Below, one piece after another: positions 1 through 12,000 of a stretch of 64,000 nucleotides of DNA. The notes beneath the pieces were generated by a model, which did not search any database, had not been told where the DNA came from, and worked only from the letters and a program-made list of their open reading frames with translations. The stretch lies in NCBI GenBank assembly GCA_025345505.1, contig JANVCC010010406.1, positions 11,682,764 through 11,746,763 on the forward strand, read 5' to 3'. This stretch comes from Todiramphus chloris collaris. Taxonomy: Eukaryota; Chordata; Aves; Coraciiformes; Alcedinidae. How positions within the stretch are numbered: position 1 is the stretch's first letter; each line of letters begins with the position of its first letter. The position numbers were made by a program, and so were the translations under genes.

Positions 1-64
1 AAAAAAAAGAAAAAAAGAAAAAGGAAAAAGAAGAAAAGAAGAAAAAAAAAGAAAAAAGAAAAAA
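1..64. repeat. Purine (A/G) low-complexity tract
   Basis: The first 64 bases are almost entirely A with scattered G, a simple polypurine tract cut by the window edge. It may be the end of a longer microsatellite or the A-rich end of an element outside the window. No coding content. Confidence 0.9.
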
Positions 65-2755
65 CCCAGTGAATCAAGGCCTTAACTCCACAGATGGCAG
101 TCAGATTGAACATCTGTTCTGATCATGCAGACCGGTATTGGAGGAATCTTCCTGGTCCTCAGTACTTACCCTGATCATGACCATAAAGTATATATTTTTT
201 TTCATGGCCACTCCTTACAAGAGGTGATGTACTGGACCTGGGAAACACTTACACTTGGGAGTTGTTCACTCACCTGCATTAAGGCTAGCCTAGCACTGTA
301 CCCTTCTGAATTTGTATAGGTGGCTTCATTTTGGTAACAGCACATTGAGAAAAGGGGGGTGAAAAAAAAAGAGAAAGCTAACACTTCCTCCAGAAATATG
401 TTCTGAAAAACAGATGAACTTGCAGATGAACTTGTCCCCAAAATATTGGGTAAATATCGTAAATAGTATAATCTGTTGTGAGTTGCTTTTTACGACTCTA
501 GATACCAATGATTTTGGGTATGGTTTTATTTCTCCATGGCCAGTAACTGCACAGGCGGTGACTTTGCAAGATATTTTTCTGTCATGAAAATAACGAGTTT
601 CAGTGCCTCTTCCTCCTTGGGTTATGATTTTCTGTCAGCAGTTGGGAGAAACTGGCAGAAGTAAGAGCAAGCCAAGTACTACAGGGGCTGCATCACCCTG
701 CCTGGCCTTGAATGAGGCAACTAAGTATATTCTGAGCACTTGGATGGTGGAAAGGCTGATGACAATGGGATCTGAAGTAGGATTTACAAAGACCTTACAT
801 CTCCAGCTCTTCTTCCTGAAGTAGGGGGCTCTCACGGTCTCCTTCAATCAGAATAGCAAAGTCTTATAACTTGCTGAAGATGCCACATGGATGCTTGTGA
901 CCAGCTTAGCTTTGCAGTCCTCAAAAATGGGAAACCTGCTATTTGAAGAAGTACTGGACAGCTGTGATAATTAAGTGTTTCACAAAGGACTACACATGCT
1001 ATCACGTACACTTAGCAACTACTTTAAGAATGATCCTGACTTTGTCAGTATAGGTTTCCAATGGAAATTCTGCAAAGTGTTCCCAGTGGAGAGAAACAAA
1101 ATGATAAGCAATGGCTGTTTTTCAGGGTTTCATTGACCTGGCACACCTGGCAAATAAATAAATAAAACAAATTTTCAAAGCCTGAAAGCTGCTACCATCT
1201 TTTAGAACTTCTTCTTTAAGACCTTAAAAAACAATTGGGGGGGAAAGAAAAAGTTGTGAGTTTTTTTAGGTTGTTTTTTTTTGAACTATTAGACTGAACC
1301 CAAAGGACAATACATTCGTTTGGTAGCTTCCTATGCCTCTTTACTTTCCCTCTGCTTGATATTCACTGTTTGATTAGGGACTCCAAAGAAATATCAAGGA
1401 CTCTTAAGCTCACCCTCCTCTTAAGCTCTTGCCAATTCCAGGAAACACTGATGATGTTGTAAGGCCAGAGATCACTTGTAGCTCCTGCACTACTCTGTCA
1501 AATACTGAGGTCCATTATCAAAGCTTTCAGTTTCTAAAAATGAAAATAAAAGCCTCTCCATCCAAATTATTGCCAGACATATTCTGGAAATAGCACCAGG
1601 AACTGCATGAAGGAACACAGGTGCCAAAGAGCTACTTCCTATGCCAGTTTGCAGCTTACCAATTCTCATTATTTTACAATAAAAGAAATAATAAACTTTA
1701 CGGAATAGTGTACCAAGTTGAACTCCCATTAACACTGGATTTACAGCAATAACTCAATTTACTTCGGCAGCATTTATCTAGCTATTGCTCCCAGGACAAA
1801 ATCTGGATGCACAGTTTATAGAAGAAGGCCAATTTGAAATAGCTTTTTGTTGTATGTCTTTCATAGAACTTGACCCTGAATTACGCAATGACCATCTTCA
1901 TGTTCAATACCATATTACAAGGCTAACTGTAAACACAGCCCCAGCAACAATGTGCAAGTGTTTACAGGCTAGAGTATTAGAATGAAAACAAAAATAAAAA
2001 AGAAAAAAAAAAAAAAAAAGCATCTAGTTATGATAAAGGGACTTCAGATGATAAATTTAGGGGAAAACATACAAGCCAAAAAAACACAGTGGAGCACAAT
2101 GGACTAAACTTACCTCAAGTAAAATTCCAGCCAGCTGGCCAGTATCTTATTGTCAGAATATGTTTAATGCTGAAAGAAAGAAACAAAACATAAAGTATAA
2201 AATCTGTCCTAGAACATATTACATTGGGTTTGTTTGAATAAATTGGGATGCTTTCTATAATGCAATTCTTTGAGATAAATTACTTGTCACTGCAAATCTG
2301 ATATCAAGCTATGATCCTTACCATTTTTACCTTTCATCTCTCTTTGTGTTTCACAGCATTCTACAAATATGTAATGTGCTATTTTCTTGTGATCACAGTA
2401 AAGACGGCTTTTAGGAATTTTTGTACCTAAATCACTGTGGAAAAAAGATATATGTGTACATCTATGATCGCTTCTTCTCTGTAGTAAAAAAGCCTGCATT
2501 ATCTGTGCAGGCATAAGCTATTTGCTCTGCATGAGATACAAGTACCTTACTCCTATCTACTACAGAATTCGGTTCACATAGTTGCACATAGCAAGCTGTA
2601 AAGCAGTTTTTATGAAGGCAATAATGCAGATATAATACTTGAGGAATTCCTTTTGGTTTGGATATATTTATTTTTCCAAACATTTCGTTTGAGAGAAAAT
2701 GAGATTGCTATCTGCTGTTTCCTTATTTTTTTGCAGGAAAGCAAAGGGTTGTTGA
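65..2755. other. Upstream flank, no gene recognised
   Basis: AT-rich sequence with only short open frames on both strands, none resembling a known protein. An A-rich run sits at about 1985-2019. If the ZNF366 promoter is near 2.8 kb, this is the upstream intergenic region. In human the neighbour on this side is TNPO1 in divergent orientation (from memory), and no TNPO1 exon was recognised here. Confidence 0.6.
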
Positions 2756-2835
2756 CTTCCTCTCCCCTCCCTTCCTTCCTTCTTTCTGAAGGTACTGTAC
2801 TCATCTGAAAAAAAAAAAGGGAACGGAATGATTGG
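2756..2835 (+). promoter_or_regulatory. Candidate core promoter: pyrimidine tract and inverted CCAAT box
   Basis: A C/T tract at 2756-2787 contains repeated TTCC units, which read as GGAA (the ETS/PU.1 core) on the other strand. ATTGG, an inverted CCAAT box, is at 2831-2835. Both lie shortly before a GA repeat and a consensus splice donor at 3030. No TATA box or CpG island is obvious. A promoter for ZNF366 here would give a roughly 33 kb transcription unit. The assignment is inference only, because short motifs like these occur by chance. Confidence 0.22.
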
Positions 2836-2904
2836 TCCCGTTTCTTTCTTAAGTCATTTTAAACACTGTCCTTGTTAGTTTTCTAAGTTTACTGCAATCT
2901 CTGC

Positions 2905-2922
2905 TCGAGGGGAGGGAGAGGG

Positions 2923-2953
<31 letters not shown>

Positions 2954-3029
2954 GAGGGAGAGACGGAGATTACCAGCATGAGAGCAGGTAGAGAGTGTAG
3001 GGCAAGACTCCTTCCAGCTTCAAAAACTG
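2905..3029 (+). other. ZNF366: Candidate noncoding first exon of ZNF366
   Basis: Coding exon 2 needs an upstream donor, since mammalian ZNF366 has a 5' noncoding exon. The best-looking donor noticed in the 5' flank is ACTG followed by GTAAGT at 3030-3035. The stretch before it holds a GA repeat and lacks interspersed repeats. The exon start is not determined. A six-base donor match is expected by chance every few kb, so this is only a pointer for RNA-seq. Confidence 0.22.
2907..2969 (+). repeat. (GA)n purine microsatellite
   Basis: A G/A-only stretch of alternating GA with GGG interruptions; the only non-purine is a C at 2964. Such mirror-symmetric polypurine tracts can form triplex DNA and occur in promoters and 5' UTRs. 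It lies directly before the candidate donor at 3030. Confidence 0.85.
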
Positions 3030-3035
3030 GTAAGT

Positions 3036-6000
3036 TAAGTAAAAATGCTTTTATGGTTAACTCTTTAGAAGTGCAATATATATGCTTTTGTATTAAGAAA
3101 AGGCATTAATCAGATACACATTTAACTGATAAAAAGGTAGTAATGACATGCATTGAGAAGAAGTATATTTATGCTATAGATACATACAGTCTGTTTTTTA
3201 GATACCTGTGATAAGAGCGCATGGTTTAACCAATGCAGACAAGAAAGTGCTTTCCAGTGAGGCTGATAATATTCATAACATAATCCGCTGTGAACTTTGC
3301 ATATATGGCTTCTGCTGCCAGAATCTTTTTACAGGCTTCACTAACTTTATCCATAATGTTTCAGCAAGTTTCATTGGGCCATTGATGAAATAAAGAGACA
3401 AGCTGTGTCATATGCAAATTGATGTATTTCATATATCATCTGCTACTACTGAAGTCTGCTTCAACCCACGAACCTCTGCTGTAATGGAAGAAGAATTACC
3501 AGGGCTTATTTTTTCCTTCAAACTCTGTTGTGTTTATGGTTACACATGTTTATCTCTACTCATCTGTGTACATGATTAGTCTAGGAACAGTGACATTTAA
3601 GACATACTAAGACAGTTCCAGGTTCGTGATTGAAAAAAAAACCAAAACAAAACAGTTCGCATTGTGTAGTATATAACAACACTGAGGCTGAGCATGAACA
3701 TCAGTAATGGGATGGGCTCAGATATTAATTTGCTGTTTGCATTGTCATAGATACCAATAACATTTATCATGTTGGGCATAAATGTATCAAAACTATCAGA
3801 AGTGGCACATGAGTAATTGAATGCAAGAGTATGTTTCAAATACTGGAATAGACCCCCCCCCATGCTTTTATAGGAGCAGAATGCAGAGGTGAAGGAAAGA
3901 ATTAGGATAGGTTGTCCATTTCTGTGTAGAAAGAGAGCTTGTTCATCTTCTGATCCAGTATTTCTTCAAGCTGCACCTCTCTGAAGTGCAGGGTCCTCTG
4001 CAGGATTCCTGGAGCTCAGAGTGGCTCCAATTGTCAGGCAGGCATTGCGGAGGGAGAGCAGGCAGCTTGAGCTGCCCTGATCCCATTCCTGCTCCCACTG
4101 GGGCACCTGGGCTGTGCTTCCACCCTGGGACAGTCCTCTGCTCTGACCCCTTGCTGAACCAGCTAGTGGAAAGGATTTTTTTTCTCCCTCTTTCTGGTGT
4201 CTTTGTGGAAGTTTTTCAATAAGAAGGAGTGATCTACCCCAAATTCAGCCCGATTTCTGGGTAAGTTGTAGATTCCCTTTGCTTTAAAAGCAGCAGATAG
4301 GTTATGCCAATAGAGGTGGAAACAAGTTTTTCTCGAACTCCATACCTTGTTGCACCTCAGTCTAGTTTGGTACCAATTATTAGGTTTATTTGGTTATATT
4401 TAACCCACAAAGAATCCTTTGCAAAGAGCAAGTAAATGCCAGATGTTACCATAAAAACCACTTGCCACATCAGGATAGCTGGGTTTATGTTTTATGTGAC
4501 TATTCTGATTCAAAATAAATACATGGTTTGGACAGCTATTTTGACAGTTATGTATCAAACATCTGGAAAACCCTTCAAGTGAGAAGTAGATGAGTCTCCC
4601 AAACATTAAAAAACTACACAAGCTCTGTATTTGTATTGGTATATTTCTCAAACTGCAGAGTGTTAGTCTTGATTACAGTCACCTGTAAATTTTGATCCGA
4701 TTAGTTCAGAAGTTCAGTTTTTCATGTAGGTAAGAGCAAGCTGAAGCCTTTAGGTGCAGATTTTTTTTCTGAAGATACTAGACATTAATGTATTCTTAAT
4801 TTGGATCATGTATATAGTAAGTTCTTTCTCTGAGAGATTGTCTGAAATACATAAATAAGAATATATGTGTTCGTATTCATAATAGGTGGCCAAAGGCAGT
4901 ACATGCTATTTTTAAACCCATTTCCCATTAATGAGCACATAGAAAGAGCATTTTTAAAGGAATGCTTAATAATGTGACAGTAAATTGCCTTGACAGCCCT
5001 TGAATTTTGAACTTCATTCTCAGATTTCTTCTATTTTACTTTTCTTTCAAATAATACATCTTTGCAATCATTTGGAGTTTATTTGTTTTCATACTATATA
5101 ATTTATTGCTGAGACAACTATACCATGATTTAGTATAATGGCACTTTGTAACACAACAAGTATCTTTCTCAAGGTGTCAGGAAGAGGAGATTTTTGACTG
5201 ATGTGTTATCCTTTTCCCAAATTACTGATGTATTTAGAAGCAAAAAAGAATACGCTCTGGGTTTTGATTGAGTACAGATCTACTACCAGTTTATGGCACA
5301 ATTAAAAGTTTGTGAAATTAATTTTCAGTTATTAATCTCAGCATAATTTTTTTAAAAATTAAAATTGAAGCTATAAGCTGAATATAAAAAGAGAGGGGCT
5401 CTGTTTATTTTGCTTAAAGTCTTATTGCTTCTATTGTTAAGAGACATATACAGCATACAGAAGTAAGCGGTCAGCCAGTGCATGTGTTTTCTCAGAGAAT
5501 TATTTAAAGCCATTATTTCCATTCAATTTGTTCTCAATTATAATGAAAGAAAACACAGAGATATTTTGCTTTTGTTCTGACAATTAAAACCAAAACAACA
5601 CCAATGATGGGAAAGATGTTTCAGAAACAAACTACAGCCCATGGAAATCCCAAGTTAAGAAGTCTGATTCAGAAAGCATAGAAACTGATAGCAGTCTTTC
5701 TGTAAGTGTCAATTGCATTTTAATATTTAGGATCTGCTTCTTTAATGGTGAAAACTGTTTGGAATGTGAATTTTGGGTGCAGAATAGTAGCAGTGAGTTA
5801 CATTCCTTGTAACATTTTGGCATGTCTAATATAGATTTTTGACCAGGAGATAATTTTAATCTTTGAATTTTAAGGATGTTTTATTGGTTTTGTATTCCTT
5901 CAAAGAAGCACACCAATAAAAGCCTTGTGTTAGGACTATCTGAATGTAGGACAAATATTGGTGGAGTGAGAGGCAAGATACGCATCTCACAGGTGAACAT

Positions 6001-9000
6001 ATTGACATGTCTTTTAGGTGCCAGTTCTAGTTATGGCAGATAGATATGCAGGATTTAGAATGGGAGAGGCACAGGGGTATGAATCATGGTAGCAACCCAA
6101 GACAAACCTCATATAGGAGAGGTAGAAGAGTATGGATTACAGGTAGCACTTACATTGTTTCCAGTCTTTGGTATTGTAAAGCCGTGATGATGCAGAAAGA
6201 CATCTGAATAGACCACTCCACTCAGACAGACCTGTCAGCAGATTATCACGATGAGAAACAAAAGTAGTAAAGGCTGCATAAGGTAGTAGGGTTTTTCCGT
6301 GTCCATGGTTTAAGGACACATTAGGCAAAAGTATGTAAGGAAAAATAGCTTCTTATTAGTTGCTAAGAAATGATTTGTACCTTCTGAACACTAATGTATG
6401 TTCCTCTGTAGTAACTGATTCAATGAAAGAAACTGCTCCTTCAAGCAGACCTTTCAAGTGCTGTGTAGACAGCCACAGATGGTTTAAGCTTTTTTCATGT
6501 TTGATGGACTAATTTTATACCCAAATACATTTTTAAAAATACATCACCTGTTAAAGCCAAATGAGCATTTTCTTCTTAAATGCAGTAGTTTTCCCCATTC
6601 TAGTTTACCATCCCAGAAGACCACTGGAAAGGAAGGAATGTTATTTTGGAAAAGAAAGAATTATAGAGAGACAAATAATGTGAAGCCTTTAAAAAGAAAG
6701 AAACAAGTCTGGAAAAAAGATTACTAGGGATTATCTTCTTTCTGCTGAAAAGCTGATATTAGGAAACAGAGACCACAGCTCTCCATTGCTGTTAAAATGC
6801 AGTAGAATTTTATGGATGACATTCACATTTTCATTGAATGAAGAAGCCTAAGTTAATACCAACTGGTTATTTAAAATGTCTGTTGAATTGCATGATGCAT
6901 GTCTGGTTTTAATTTCTATCTATCTGGCAGAGACTAGTCCTTCTTGACTGGCTTCTAAAACACTAATGATTCAAGGAAAAATATTATTTAGTCTTTGGTT
7001 TAGTTCCTTCCAGACTTAATAACTTGTGACTCACTTCTGTAAAACAAATGGTTTTATACTAATTTTTATAAGCAAAATGTGGCATTTTCTTTCAAGACCA
7101 CAATGCTTAATGTGTTGTAGACTGCTAATGTCACTGGAAGTAATTAAGCTAAGTAATCATATATTAAAAGAAAACATTGTCGTGCTCTGAAGGTTACTTT
7201 CTCTCCTCATTTCCTGCTTTGTATGTTAGAAAGAAACATTATTAATTATTTGAATGAAGAAGGAAAAAACATATTATTCAACACTTTCTCTTCCCTCTTT
7301 TCTATAAAAGCTATAACACTGAACATTTTCCCTCTACTTTATGAATGTATGTGAATTAATGAGATTTAAAAGAAAAAACTCAGAATAAAAAGTGTGTTTC
7401 CTGAAAACCTATTTTCCCCTTGCAAATATTCATAAAATTAAATGCGGAAAAATACAGCTTTCCAGCTGCTTATGTTCACTAGCAGCACTAGAATTCAGAG
7501 AACACTGAAAATACAAATGTTTATTGAATCTGAAGGTTCATTTTATTAAAAGAAGATACAAGGAGGTAAACTGAATCTCATGCATTGATACCATCATTTT
7601 TATTAATGAATTAGAGAAAGGTGCAACTGATTTGAAATTGCAAGCAAGGAAATGGGAAGGGTTGTAGTGTTATTTGTAAATGATTCTGTACTACAAAGAA
7701 TACTGATGCACAGTAAGCAGGCACTACCAACAAAGTTCTCTGTCTGGAGGCCTCACAAAGAATACAAAACATCTAATTTCTCTTTGTGGAAAGAATTTTG
7801 CAGAGTGGTGTTCCCAGGGGAGCAAAACAGGTGGCTCTGGGATGGGAGCATGTGTCTTTGTCTTAGGGAGTAACTTACTCTGACACCAGGCTTTTTGATA
7901 AGCTACAAGTGTGTTGGCTAGGAGCGACAAGATGACTTTCAGTCTTCCTTTTTACTGGTTTGTTGCTATCCCTGACTATGCAAATGATTTAGTCTTCTCT
8001 GATTAGGGTTGTGATAAAACTGTTAGACTATTTTTGCAATGATGACAAACCTTTTGCTTTGTGGAGGGCTCTATACTGTATCTGCTACTAAAGGCTTTGT
8101 AAATTGGAAAGAGTATGTGTGCTTACCAATACCCAACAGAGTAGATTTAAAACAAATTTTACAACTAATTTTAAAACAAATTTAAATATACTTAATCTAA
8201 AGATATCAAGGTAGAACACATTGGAACATAGCTATTTCAAGTTTAGTCCTCTCTGAGGTGATTTCTAAAGCAAATAGTGAAAATGAAATATTTGAATGCA
8301 TATTTGAAAAGTACTGTCTTTCATACGGTACTTCCAGGCAGCACAACATTTTTCTACCTGTGGACTTTTTATTAAAAGTATTCAGAATAATTGTGTAATT
8401 AAAACAATATCGGTAGGTGAAAAGTGAATGGATGATCTGGTTTTAGAGCATCTGTCAGCTTCTAAGGAACAGCAGAACTTATGTGAAACATCTGATAGGC
8501 ACCAGCCCATGCTGCGTTGGTTCCCTAGTGCAGGTTTCTGAAACGATAAAGAGTGTCTTGTATTTCTCCAAAGCTATTGTCCTGTGATAAGAACTCCAGA
8601 AAACTGTAGAAGACCTTACAGAACACTCAGCTGACAACAATGCGCTCATAGGTTCACCAGAAACTAAACCTATCCATTTATAAAAGCACAGGAAAATATT
8701 TTTTCTGCAGCACCACAGCAAGGAATCACAAAGTATAGAAACCTTTTTCTGCATAATGCTGCACTCACAATATGATATCGCCAAGGTTTCCAGAATGATT
8801 TTATATGTCTGTGGGTAACATTTTGTCAGGATGCTGTGGAAGCAGTCACATGCATCAGAGAAATGGTGATGACCAACTCCCCCTCTGTATCTCCTCTTCC
8901 CTCTGACAGAAAAAAATCCCCAGCTACTAATGAAAGTCTTTTGATCCCAAATACATTAATTTATTTTTTCATGTCCCATGAAAAGGGAACTCCTCACAAA

Positions 9001-12000
9001 GCTTAAACCACAGGTAAAAAAAAAATGCAACTGAACAGATGTCACTGGATTCTGTAGGTGAACAATCAGGATTTGGATTCCCTCTAATGACAGCAGTGAG
9101 GATTTTCACTACCTCATTCTGTACTAGGCACAGGAAAAATGCATGAACAAGAACCCAGTGGAAAGCACTGCACATGGTTAGGACAATAAGTCAGAACAGG
9201 ATTCACACAATTATTTACCTCCTGGGTGGGCAGGGAGAGAGCGGGCAGCAAGGAAAGAGACAGGGGCAAGGGTGGCAGGGATTGAGAGAGCTATTTTAAT
9301 ACATAAGGGTTTTTTTTACAAAACTTAATTTTATATTGCTGGTTGACCATTCTTAGTGGTACTTAGGGGTAGAGTCACAGTGGTTTGATGGCTTTTTTGA
9401 TTTCCTCTTTCTTACGATGATCTGAACTGAGTTAGTATCCAGAACAAACCTTTGGTATGAATCCTGTGGTGAAGGATTGGTACTAGAATGGTTTGGGAAA
9501 TGTTCAGAATTTCAGATTTTAAACTATGTTGAGCTTTTTTCTCATGGTCTCTTTGCTTTTTCCTTTTGTAAAAAGTTATTTCTTATTTGTTTGTAGCTCT
9601 AATGTCTGTTTCAGTATCTGCTGATGACATTTGGCTAAGTCTGAGCTGCCATTCCCACTCCATATGTTGATTTATTGAATTCAGTAGAACTGGCATTTTA
9701 AATCTGTTTCAGTTTAAAATTATTAACCTCAAGAACTTTTTTTTTCCTGTTAGTTGATTTACATAGAGATTTATTTTCCAATTGATCAAAATCACAGAAA
9801 CAATATAAAATTTGTTTTAAATTTCAGATTTCCTTTAGTTGTGGCAACAAACTACTGCTTATTTTTAGAACTTTCTAGAAGTTAACAATACAATTAAGAG
9901 CAATATGCAAGACGCACTTTGGGAATCAGAGAGGGAAAGAATTTGCTTTTTTCTGTTCTGTCAAGGAGAAGATTCAGGTTTGCCATCACAGGTGAAGGGC
10001 AAAGCCAGAGAGGAAGTAATTTCATATGAAATTGAGAGGAAGTGCTTCATATGATCAGTCAAAACCATTGTTTTATGCTGGAAGTGAAGAACTAAGTACT
10101 TTTATCCTTAAACAAAATAAACTGATTTTTAAAAAATGAACCTTCATTTGAATGCAGCTGTGAGATGTATGTAAGGGTGATAACTTTTCTGAACAATTAA
10201 TACAATGCTTTAGTACAGGTTGTATGCTCTGGCAGTGTGAATTTGCCTTAAAATCCATTTTTTAAGTGTCTCACTGCTCATGGTTTTAATTTCTTTTTTT
10301 TTCCTATTGAATATTAACAAAATAAACATAGTGATGTCCTAGGAATGGCACTGTGTTTCCTATTGAATATATAAATATATTAAGGGGAAATGTCTAAGTC
10401 AGTACTGAGCCACCTTATTTGCAATTGAGTAACAGAGGTTAATATGATTTAATCATTCTTTTCAGCCAAGCAGCTTTTCCAGCAAGAAGTCTGCTCAGAC
10501 TTCAGACGAAGTAAAATTTATTCATCTTTTCTAAAGCAGGAAAGCATAATCTGGTAATTACTTCTAATAAACTGGACACAAAAAGACGTGTTCAGTAGCA
10601 GATAAATTTTTCCTACATCAGTCATTTTCTGGATGAAATGCCTTCCTTTCAGTTCTTGTAGGATATAACATGTCTTACTGCAACACATAATGCCTATCAC
10701 TTCAGCAATCTTTGGTTTCACTATGAATTTTGAATCATGTGAAACAAAGAATGGAACACAAAATAAATATGAAAAGCAATGGTTCTGCTGAAGACTAATA
10801 ATACTTCCCCATGTTTAAGTAAAAGTAGACTTTCATTAAAAAACTAAACTGTTTTGGAGACTTTCATGTATCCTTTTCTCTCTTGGCCCTTCTTCAAACA
10901 CATATGAACATTTTACCTGGTACTTTCTTTTTTGAGTACCTGTTGCTTTACCCATGCAACGACCAGAAGGTGTAAATTAACTGCTAATGGTGATAGGAGG
11001 GTGCCAGCAGGCTGTCTTGAAGGACCAAGGCTGAAAGTGGCCCTTAGCTATACTTTAAGATAACAAAGAGGTGGGAGGAGACCAGACCATCTCTGAGGCC
11101 TCCACAGAGGTGATAACGACTCTGGGACTACAGTAGGAAGGAAAGCTCAATCTATTTCCTTTTTAAAGGCCATGAATGTCAGTGAAATCTTTATTTCAAA
11201 ACAACAGCCCAAGCAGGACAGAGTAAGAGTTATGGAAGTGCATGCTTTTTTGGTCATTCTAGTTTGGGGTGTTCTTCCTATCTCCATTATTTGTTCTAAA
11301 ATAATATTACTATAGAGCTTAAAACCCCTCTGCCTCCACTTCACTCACACATAAACAGTGTTTAATGATTGTTCTTCGTAGGCAGAAAGATTACATTCAA
11401 AGTGTTCTTTCAAGGACTCCACACTCTATTCAATATTACTGCTTTACTAACAGACCCTTCCTTGTATTTATATCACTTATTTTTCCTTCTGTCCACCCTG
11501 TCTCTTACAATATCTATATGGTGGGGGGAGTAAAAAAATCCCCAAACTGCACTAGTGTTATTTAAGATTTTTCCAGTGGAAAAACTATTTAATACACGGG
11601 ATTCCTATAGTGCCAAAAATTTACTATTTTAATTTGCAGGGGTAGATATGGACGTAGACAGGAAACAGGGATGGAGTGATAGGACTTCTATAAACAGTGA
11701 TTAAAGTGACTCCACATACTTTATAGAGGCAGGAGCAGATCCATGGTTCCAGCCTTTGTTGTGAGAGTTCCTTATCCACTTAAGAAAAAGAAGAAATTTG
11801 TCTTATTGGCATCACATCTTAACAGACAAATCCCAAATTTTGTTCACAGGTACACCCCATATTTTCCATAACAATTTCAGTACAGTCTGGATGATGCCAG
11901 GGAGAGAATTAGATACTTTGGATGAATTACTGCCATTGTTTAACTGAGTAAATAAGTGAGCTGGCCAACCCATCATTAATTCCAATAATCAGAGAGGGCA

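Noticed and set aside
3412-3419. Octamer ATGCAAAT as a regulatory site
   Set aside because: A single 8-base match in AT-rich DNA is expected by chance, with no supporting cluster of motifs.
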